Source of the DNA: Clostridium sp. CAG:448 | GTDB taxonomy: Bacteria > Bacillota > Clostridia > Oscillospirales > CAG-272 | Direction: 5' to 3' | DNA: 10,094 bases | Assembly (NCBI GenBank): GCA_000433415.1 | Contig: FR890554.1 | Coordinates: 3,514 to 13,607 of the forward strand | Shown here: piece by piece, positions 1 to 5,425 of the stretch | How positions within the stretch are numbered: position 1 is the stretch's first letter | Layout of the letters: each line of letters starts with the position of its first letter | Notes under the pieces: generated by a model | The model's database searches: none | The model's input: only the letters and a program-made list of their open reading frames with translations | Told to the model about the DNA's origin: nothing | Program-made: the position numbers and the translations under genes

Positions 1-131
1 CCGACCGCGATCACTTCCGCGATCTGCGGCTTCTCCTGCGCGGATGCAGTCAGAATAATACCTGCTTTGGTTTTTTCTTCCGCCTCAATGAACTTAATCA
101 CGACACGGTTTGATAAGGGCTTGAGAGTCAT
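1..131 (-). CDS. groES: Co-chaperonin GroES (Hsp10), 5' part only
   Basis: This is the N-terminal 43 codons of GroES; the rest lies beyond the left edge of the window. The translation begins MTLKPLSNRVVIKFIEAEEK, then TKAGIILTASAQEKPQIAEVIAVG. This matches the family pattern of a conserved LxPLxDRVVVK start, followed by the KTxxGIxLPxxAxEKPQ mobile loop and the EVIAVG strand. GroES forms the heptameric cytoplasmic lid of the GroEL folding chamber. The ATG (complement of 129-131) is preceded by GGAGG (complement of 139-143) at a normal distance. The CIRCE element and promoter upstream support both identity and start. In most bacteria groEL follows directly, so it is expected just outside the window. 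The family call is near certain from sequence plus regulatory context. Confidence 0.96.
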   Translation of the reverse strand, partial: MTLKPLSNRVVIKFIEAEEKTKAGIILTASAQEKPQIAEVIAV

Positions 132-182
132 ATCAATTCCTCCTTATGAAATAATTATGATATCTTTTTTTATTTTCATGGT

Positions 183-209
183 TTAGCACTCAAACAATGC
201 AAGTGCTAA
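183..209 (-). promoter_or_regulatory. CIRCE element (HrcA operator) of groES
   Basis: This is an inverted repeat with arms TTAGCACTC (183-191) and AAGTGCTAA (201-209), separated by exactly 9 nt. It matches the CIRCE consensus TTAGCACTC-N9-GAGTGCTAA with one mismatch (A instead of G at 201). It sits just downstream of the predicted groES transcription start and 51 bp upstream of the start codon. This is the classic position at which the HrcA repressor blocks chaperonin transcription until heat or misfolded protein titrates GroEL. Confidence 0.95.
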
Positions 210-221
210 TCTACGATACAT

Positions 222-249
222 ATTTTACACCAGTTTTGGGAAAAATCAA
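222..249 (-). promoter_or_regulatory. Sigma-A type promoter of groES
   Basis: Read on the minus strand, there is a -35 box TTGATT (complement of 244-249), a 16-bp spacer and a -10 box TAAAAT (complement of 222-227). The predicted start falls near 215, so the CIRCE operator begins within the first few transcribed bases. That spacing supports the assignment. Confidence 0.75.
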
Positions 250-373
250 CCCCTAAAAGCGATAATTCACAGAATATTAACAATTCGAGGGCACCAGAGG
301 GTGTTTGTGTGCTAAAAAGCAGGAAAAAAAGCATCCTGTCCCGCATATGATACAAAGAAACGGAGGGATCTGG

Positions 374-1713
374 ATGGAAAAGGTGTTCGGAAATTACGTT
401 TGCGGGGTGCTTTTGCCGGTACTGCTGTTGGCATCCGGTCTTTTTTACCTGTGCCGGATGCGGTGGTTTTATCTGATACACCCGGTCCGGACCATGAAGA
501 GAATGCTTGGCGGGGAACGTCGCAGCGGTATTTCTCCGTTCCGTGCGACCACCCTTGCGCTTGCGGGAACACTGGGAGTGGGAAATATTGTCGGTGTGGC
601 ATCCGCCATTGTGATGGGAGGCGCCGGCGCGGTATTCTGGATGGTTGCCGGGGCGTATTCTGGAGGGTTGCCGGGGCGATTTGCGCCGCCGTTCTCAAAT
701 ATGCCGAAATTGTGCTTGCGGTCCGGCACCGGCGCACGGGAAGGGACGGTCAGCACTACGGCGGTGCCATGTACTATATTTTCGATATCATCAGTGGGCG
801 CGGATTCCGGTGTTGTGCCGTTTGGCTTTCCGTTTTGTTTACACTATTTTGCCTGTTGAATTCCTTCACGATGGGATGTATTATTCAGGTCAATGCGATT
901 TCCCATGCCCTGGAGGGAGTATGGGGCGTGCCGCTGGCGGTGACGGGGGGAATATTGGTTCTGTTTTGCCTGTTTGCCGTTTCACGCGGTGTCCGTGCGG
1001 TATCGGCACTGACCGAGAAAACAGTACCGGCGATGACGCTGATTTTCTTTTTGCTTTCGCTTGTCGTCATTTTCCGCCGTGCCGATGTCATGAGGCAGGT
1101 GATTGCCTCGGTTTTCCGCAGTGCCTTTTCCTCTGCAAGCGGCGTTCCGTTCTTTCTGTCCGGCGCTGTACGGTACGGCATGATGCGGGGACTGCTGTCC
1201 AATGAGGCAGGGTGCGGGACGGCGCCGATTGCACATGCCGCCGCCGACACGGAGAGTGCGGCACGGCAAGGGACATGGGGCATTTTTGAAGTGCTGGTGG
1301 ACACGGTCCTGCTTTGCACGGTGACGGCATTGGTGATTCTTTCCGACCCGACAGCGATTACGGCGTATGCCGACAATCCGATGATGCTGACCATCCATGC
1401 CTATGCATCGGTGCTCGGCAACTTTGCGGGGTGGTTTTTGTGTATCGCGGTGGTTCTTTTCGGCGCTTCAACGCTGGTCTGTTGGGGGCATTACGGCATT
1501 CAATGTCTGCGCCCCATTGCCGGCGGCAAAAGGGGAAAGGTGCGCATTGCGATTTATGTGGTTTTGTACAGCGTGTGCGCATGGATCGGATCGGTCAGCA
1601 CGCCGGATGCGATCTGGTTTCTCGCCGACCTTGCCCTGGCGGGAATGACGTGTATCAATCTCCCGATCCTGTTGCTTTCCGTCAGAGAAGTGACAAGGGA
1701 AAATCCGGTTTAG
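374..1713 (+). pseudogene. Sodium:alanine symporter family (AgcS-type) gene, frameshifted by a 23-bp tandem duplication
   Basis: The intact ancestor would have imported alanine or glycine with sodium across the membrane (AGCS family, about 11 membrane segments). The first part reads in one frame from ATG 374 (GGAGG at 363-367) and carries the signature GTLGVGNIVGVASAIVMGG followed by AGAVFWMVAGA. The family sequence then continues in another frame: ICAAVLKYAEIVLAVRHRR, QHYGGAMYYIF, SNEAGCGTAPIAHAAADTES, ending at TAG 1711-1713. The frame change comes from a tandem duplication of 23 bp (633-655 and 656-678, one mismatch). As written, translation would stop at 859 after 161 residues. Removing one copy gives a continuous 438-residue protein, close to the usual family length, with no other stop or shift. 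I saw no convincing promoter in 210-373. The downstream frame is intact, so the lesion looks recent. Sequencing error or a reversible switch are alternatives. Confidence 0.9.
633..678 (+). repeat. 23-bp tandem duplication inside the symporter gene
   Basis: Two adjacent copies, 633-655 and 656-678, both begin TATTCTGGA and end GGTTGCCGGGGCG. They differ only at the tenth base (T642 against G665). Because 23 is not a multiple of three, the extra copy shifts the reading frame. Joining the sequence before the first copy to that after the second through a single copy restores AVFWMVAGAICAAVLKYAE, which fits the AGCS family. Copy 1 encodes Met at the variable position, as is usual in the family. 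Copy 2 would encode Arg in the downstream frame, so the copy 2 base probably changed during or after the duplication. Confidence 0.95.
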
Positions 1714-1728
1714 GGCAGAGCGGCAAAC

Positions 1729-1779
1729 AAAAAAACAGCGGCAGTCATTCCGTTTGCGGGAATCACTGTCGCTGCTTTT
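1729..1779. terminator. Two-way intrinsic terminator between the symporter pseudogene and acpP
   Basis: A stem is formed by 1736-1751 and 1759-1774 with a 7-nt loop. It contains one G-U pair and one C-C mismatch. It is flanked by an A-run on the left (1729-1735, a T-run when read on the minus strand) and TTTT on the right (1776-1779). It lies between two convergent genes, so it can end transcription in both directions. Confidence 0.8.
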
Positions 1780-1804
1780 ATCAGATGGCGGAAGGGGCGC
1801 AGAA

Positions 1805-2032
1805 TCAGTTTGCGTGACCTTCCAGATAGGTTACCACGTCACCGACGGTTACAAACTTATGAATGTCGTCGTCGCTGATCTCCAGGTTGTATTTTTCCTC
1901 ACACAGCATAACAAGATCGGCAAGTTCAATGGAATTGATGCCGAGGTCGGACGAGAGCTCCGCATCTGCGGTGACATCGTCTGCATTGACCTGAAGTTCT
2001 TCGACAAGCAGATTTTTGACTGTTTCAAACAT
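1805..2032 (-). CDS. acpP: Acyl carrier protein
   Basis: This is a 75-residue acidic four-helix carrier protein that holds growing acyl chains on a 4'-phosphopantetheine arm, in the cytoplasm, for type II fatty acid synthesis. It starts MFETVKNLLVEELQVNADDV. The attachment motif reads DLGINSIELADLV, with Ser34 as the modified serine. The usual DSL is here NSI. Helix III and the C-terminus follow (EISDDDIHKFVTVGDVVTYL). The ATG at 2030-2032 is chosen because GGAGG (complement of 2040-2044) lies 7 nt upstream and the length is typical; a longer in-frame start at 2068 lacks such support. The gene stands alone, not in a fab cluster. A role with a separate carrier-dependent pathway cannot be excluded, but the primary ACP is the simpler reading. 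Confidence 0.92.
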   Translation of the reverse strand: MFETVKNLLVEELQVNADDVTADAELSSDLGINSIELADLVMLCEEKYNLEISDDDIHKFVTVGDVVTYLEGHAN

Positions 2033-2051
2033 GTTGAATCCTCCGATACAG

Positions 2052-2083
2052 GTATAGATAGTATACACAAGCGTTTTTTACGC
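2052..2083 (-). other. Two small hairpins in the acpP leader
   Basis: The roughly 55-nt untranslated leader holds two inverted repeats. GTATA (2052-2056) and TATAC (2062-2066) are separated by 5 nt. GCGT (2071-2074) and ACGC (2080-2083) flank a 5-nt T-rich loop. They may be a protein-binding site or mRNA-stabilising structures; no known fatty acid operator (FapR or FabT type) is recognisable. Confidence 0.35.
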
Positions 2084-2093
2084 ACCGACATTC

Positions 2094-2122
2094 ATTATAA
2101 TATATTCTGTCCGGTTTGTCAA
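2094..2122 (-). promoter_or_regulatory. Perfect-consensus sigma-A promoter of acpP
   Basis: On the minus strand there is TTGACA (complement of 2117-2122), a 17-bp spacer and TATAAT (complement of 2094-2099). Both boxes match the consensus exactly, which predicts strong constitutive expression, as expected for an abundant carrier protein. The predicted start is near 2087. Confidence 0.9.
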
Positions 2123-2187
2123 GGAAAAAACGGGATAAATCTACGGTTTTTCTGTCAAAATCCGTCGGTAAAATCCGAACAAACCTG

Positions 2188-2216
2188 TTGACAATCACGA
2201 ATGATTATTGTAAAAT
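2188..2216 (+). promoter_or_regulatory. Sigma-A promoter of the comEC-like gene
   Basis: TTGACA (2188-2193), a 17-bp spacer and TAAAAT (2211-2216) form a near-consensus promoter divergent from the acpP promoter. The two -35 boxes are 65 bp apart. It lies 46 bp upstream of the chosen start codon and excludes the longer open reading frame that begins near 2116. Confidence 0.82.
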
Positions 2217-2262
2217 AAGAAAAAAACAATCCTGTGCAGAAGAAAAGGCGGTGAATGACGGC

Positions 2263-4584
2263 ATGAATATTTTCGGGAGACGCCCGTTCTTTTTGCTCTG
2301 TGTGTGCGGTACGGTGACGGTGATCGGCGCATTTTTTCTTCCGGGGAAGTGCAAACGGATTCTGCTTTTTGCGCTGTTACCCGTGCTTGCGGCGCTTTTG
2401 GCTGTGTACTTTTTGCAAAGGAAAAAATCCCGTGGCAGGGGCAGAGGATTTTTGCTTCTGTCCGGCATGACACTGATTGTCCTGCTTGCGCTTCTGTCTT
2501 CCTTTCTCTTTTGGAATGTCTACTGTGCCGGTGCGCAGGCATATGCGGGGGAGTCGCACACAGTTTCGGGAATCGTGACCGCGCGCAGGTATAGCGGCGG
2601 AAATATGAGCGGCTATCAGGTTCGTCTGTATACGGTGGACGAAACGCCGATTTCCTTTCATGGCGTCCTGGATTGCGATTTCACGGCGGATTTGCAGGTA
2701 GGCTATACGTTTTCCTGTGAGGTCACATTTGAGAAAATGGAAGCATTCCGCGACGGATATGAGGAGGAACGCGACCTGCTTTCGCGGGGGATTGTCTGTA
2801 AAATGCACGCAGAGGATGCAGAGAGTCTGCAAATCAGGGGTGAGGACGGCATGACAGCGGGTATTTTTCTGTCAAGGCTGAACGCATCGCTGTCCCGCCG
2901 TTTGTACCGGCTTGTCGGTGAGCGGCAGGACGGTGCGCTGGCAGTGGCACTGACCTTGGGCAACCGGAGCTATCTTGATGATCTGACATCCTTTCGGTTC
3001 CGGCGCTCCGGTGTTTCGCATTTGCTTGCGCTCAGCGGAATGCACCTGTCCGTTGTGATGGGCGCCGTTCTTTTCGTTCTGACAAAATGCGGGCTGCCCA
3101 AAAGAGGCAGAGCGCTCTGCATGCTGCTTCTGTCAATTGCGTATCTTTCTCTCACCGGATTTTCCATGTCGGCGTGCAGGGCGACGGTGATGCTGGGAGC
3201 GCTGTATTTTTCGCATTTCTTCCGTGGAGAACACGATACGCTGACGGCGCTCGGATTTTCCGTGTTTCTGATTCTGTTCTGCAACCCGCCCGCAGTGCTG
3301 TCAATGGGATTTTGGCTGTCCGTCGGTGCGACGTGCGGGATTGTTCTGCTCGGCGGACCGGTGGACCGTGGTGTGCGCAGGTGGATGTCCCGCCGCCTTG
3401 GACAGGGAAAACCGGCACAGCTTCTCAGCACGCTGATTTCCGCGGTATCGGTTTCCGTCATTGCAATGTTTTCCGTGTTGGGGTTCTCGTTTCTGTGGTT
3501 CGGAGAGGTGTCCCTTCTGGCAATTCCCATGACGCTGCTCCTGTCGCCCCTGACGGCGGCTTTGCTGATCCTCGGATGCCTGACGCTGCTTTTGTCGTGG
3601 GTTCCGTTTGTAGGGTCGGTATTGGGGTGGATCGGGGCGCAGGTAGCTCGTCTGATGCTTTTGTCGGTACAGACAGCGGCAGACCTGCCATACGGTGTTT
3701 TTTCCTTGCGCTACCGGGGAATCGGTTGGGTGATCGGAGGCGCGCTTTTGTGTATGGTGGTATTGTTGGTGATCCGGCTCCGCCATCGGTCGCTTCTGTT
3801 TGTGCCGCCGGTTGTCTGCTGTTTGGGCGTGATTCTGATGAGTATTATCGGAATCCGGCTTGCCGGCAAATCCACGACGGTAACCTATCTGCATACGTCC
3901 GATACTGCCGAGGGCGTGCTCTTGAACTGTGGGACGGAGTCTGTGTTCTGTGATCTGGGTGAGGGAAGCGGTGCCCTCTACCGGGATGCCGTATACTGTG
4001 CGGGGCAGAACGGTGCAACGGCACTGGATGCCGTCGTAATCACTTCTTACCACACCCGCCAACCCGCCTATCTGCAATTGCTGTGCGGTCGGATTGCCGT
4101 CCGTCGGTTATGGCTTCCAGTGCCGTCCTCGGAAAAGGAATGGTATCTTGCGGTTCCGCTGATTGAACGTGCGGACGGATTGGGGATTCCGGTTTCATTT
4201 TACGGAAACGATACCCCGATGCGGGTATTCGGAACAGGAGAGCTGACGGTTTCGAGTGCATCCCTGCACCGTTCCGTGCGAAACACGGCACTTTTGCGTT
4301 ACCGGAACGGTCATTGCGGTATGACATATGTGGGGAGTGCCGCAGAGGAGTCCGCACTTGCGGAATCCGTTGCGCAGGCGGTCGGGGAGAGTCGTCTGGT
4401 GATTTTCGGCAGTTACGGTCCCGTGCAGAAGATGTCCTTCTCTTATGATTTTGCGGAATGCACAAACGTGGTTTTTGCAAATGACAAACGTGCGGTCTAT
4501 TGGGATATTGCGGCAGAACCGTTGCCGCAGGATCTTGCAATTCGGCTTTGTCCCTATGTGGTGGATTACCGTTTTTCAAATTGA
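2263..4584 (+). CDS. comEC: ComEC/Rec2-family membrane protein with a degenerate metallo-beta-lactamase-like domain
   Basis: ComEC forms the inner-membrane channel that passes single-stranded DNA during natural transformation. This 773-residue protein has the normal length and layout. N-terminal membrane segments (about 8-110) are followed by a DUF4131 OB-like region (to about 190), the multi-pass Competence domain (about 220-520) containing LLALSGMHLSVVMG (His261), and a soluble C-terminal domain (about 540-773). That last domain should carry a lactamase-type metal site, but the motifs are gone. DVGQGDA is HTSDTAEG (544-551), THPHxDH is TSYHTRQ (594-600), TGDxxxE is VGSAAEE (690-696), and GHHGS is GSYGP (716-720). 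The start ATG is supported by AGGCGGTGA (2246-2254), one mismatch from the ideal ribosome site. Its 3' end overlaps convergent mecA by 19 bp. The family call is firm; active DNA uptake is not shown. Confidence 0.92.
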   Translation: MNIFGRRPFFLLCVCGTVTVIGAFFLPGKCKRILLFALLPVLAALLAVYFLQRKKSRGRGRGFLLLSGMTLIVLLALLSSFLFWNVYCAGAQAYAGESHTVSGIVTARRYSGGNMSGYQVRLYTVDETPISFHGVLDCDFTADLQVGYTFSCEVTFEKMEAFRDGYEEERDLLSRGIVCKMHAEDAESLQIRGEDGMTAGIFLSRLNASLSRRLYRLVGERQDGALAVALTLGNRSYLDDLTSFRFRRSGVSHLLALSGMHLSVVMGAVLFVLTKCGLPKRGRALCMLLLSIAYLSLTGFSMSACRATVMLGALYFSHFFRGEHDTLTALGFSVFLILFCNPPAVLSMGFWLSVGATCGIVLLGGPVDRGVRRWMSRRLGQGKPAQLLSTLISAVSVSVIAMFSVLGFSFLWFGEVSLLAIPMTLLLSPLTAALLILGCLTLLLSWVPFVGSVLGWIGAQVARLMLLSVQTAADLPYGVFSLRYRGIGWVIGGALLCMVVLLVIRLRHRSLLFVPPVVCCLGVILMSIIGIRLAGKSTTVTYLHTSDTAEGVLLNCGTESVFCDLGEGSGALYRDAVYCAGQNGATALDAVVITSYHTRQPAYLQLLCGRIAVRRLWLPVPSSEKEWYLAVPLIERADGLGIPVSFYGNDTPMRVFGTGELTVSSASLHRSVRNTALLRYRNGHCGMTYVGSAAEESALAESVAQAVGESRLVIFGSYGPVQKMSFSYDFAECTNVVFANDKRAVYWDIAAEPLPQDLAIRLCPYVVDYRFSN

Positions 4585-5234
4585 CTCTTGGGCGCGGATG
4601 CTTCGATAGTTCCGAGTATTTCGACCGCGTTGCTCTCACAGATAACCCCACCGTGTTCGCGGATGTACAAAAGCAGTGCATCCGCGTTTTCTTTTTTCCC
4701 AAACTCACACAAAAAGGTGGTGGAGTCCGGTTCGGGCAAAAGAGAGGTCAGTGTATCGAAAAGGATCAGATAATAACAGCCGTCGTCGCCGCGGTATGCG
4801 GAACTCCGTCCCTCGTGTCCGTTGCGATGCAGAATGGTGCAGACGCGCAAAAGACAATCGACGGAATCAAAGGAATAGGCGGTGGCTCCTTTTCCGTCGC
4901 CGGCATATCCATACCCGGGGCGCAGCCGTATCATTGCGTTTTCGGAAAATCCTGCGCGCGGAGTCAGGCATTCCGCACCTTTGACATTCGGTTGCGTTTT
5001 GGTGATGAAAATTTCACATCCACCGGAGCGGGAAGGATAAAGCTGTACTTCCAGTCCCGTATGCCCGGTCTCAAACCCTGTGGATTGGCGCGCATCATCC
5101 AGCAGTGCCCAGAAGGCGCGCCGGTCGCCGCTGTCGGCGTAATCAAAGGTTTCGGTTGAGATATGGTAGTGCGCGAGATCGGCGTCGGTCAGGATGATCT
5201 TCAGTTTTGTATTGCTGATCTTGATAAGTTCCAT
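4566..5234 (-). CDS. mecA: Adaptor protein MecA (ClpC adaptor, competence regulator family)
   Basis: MecA is a cytoplasmic adaptor that delivers substrates to the ClpC-ClpP protease; in Bacillus subtilis it targets the competence factor ComK. The 222-residue product fits the family (218 in B. subtilis). The N-terminal substrate-binding part starts MELIKISNTKLKIILTDADL and includes the LEVQLYPSRSGGCEIFITK strand pair (61-79). A Gly-rich linker (about 105-116) follows, then a C-terminal ClpC-binding part with FDSVDCLLRVCTIL (122-135), YYLIL (154-158) and an acidic ENADALLLYIREHG helix (182-195). The start ATG (5232-5234) has AAGGA (complement of 5243-5247) 8 nt away. A longer in-frame start near 5483 would cross the opposing promoter and is rejected. 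The gene overlaps the end of comEC. Sequence divergence from the Bacillus protein is large, so the target is unknown. Confidence 0.85.
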   Translation of the reverse strand: MELIKISNTKLKIILTDADLAHYHISTETFDYADSGDRRAFWALLDDARQSTGFETGHTGLEVQLYPSRSGGCEIFITKTQPNVKGAECLTPRAGFSENAMIRLRPGYGYAGDGKGATAYSFDSVDCLLRVCTILHRNGHEGRSSAYRGDDGCYYLILFDTLTSLLPEPDSTTFLCEFGKKENADALLLYIREHGGVICESNAVEILGTIEASAPKSQFEKR

Positions 5235-5270
5235 GGTATGTATCCTTTCTCGGAGATGTTTCCTGTTAGC

Positions 5271-5276
5271 ATTATA
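5271..5276 (-). promoter_or_regulatory. Likely -10 box of the mecA promoter
   Basis: A perfect TATAAT occurs on the minus strand (complement of 5271-5276), 36 bp upstream of the mecA start codon. The hexamer 17 bp further upstream is TTCCCT, a poor -35. The promoter may therefore be weak or activator-dependent, or another -35 may be used. Confidence 0.55.
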
Positions 5277-5359
5277 AGCAAAACCGCAGAAAAAGGGAAC
5301 CCCAAAAAGATTGGAATCGCTGCCAATATGCGGTAAAAAGAGGGTAAATACGAAAGCTA

Positions 5360-5388
5360 TTGACTGGTCTGACGAAATATGGTATACT
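5360..5388 (+). promoter_or_regulatory. Sigma-A promoter of the helicase gene
   Basis: TTGACT (5360-5365), a 17-bp spacer and TATACT (5383-5388), with an extended -10 TGG at 5380-5382. The predicted start near 5395 gives a leader of about 30 nt before the TTG start codon. Confidence 0.85.
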
Positions 5389-5425
5389 GTGAACGGTAGA
5401 TTTTTGCGGATAAGGGGGTGCGCTT

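Noticed and set aside
320..338. Hairpin CAGGA / TCCTG in front of the symporter gene as a riboswitch or attenuator
   Set aside because: It has only a 5-bp stem with a 9-nt loop, no T-run and no recognisable riboswitch core.
630..690. Programmed ribosomal frameshift in the symporter gene
   Set aside because: No slippery heptamer is seen at the junction, and the simple 23-bp tandem duplication fully explains the shift.
400..1713. A 437-residue open frame beginning at 400 as an independent gene
   Set aside because: Its first 85 or so codons are out of the family frame and read as non-family sequence. The real N-terminus is encoded from 374 in another frame, so this is the downstream part of one broken gene.
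2116..2262. A longer comEC start upstream of 2263
   Set aside because: It begins upstream of the predicted promoter, and the AGGCGGTGA ribosome site points to ATG 2263.
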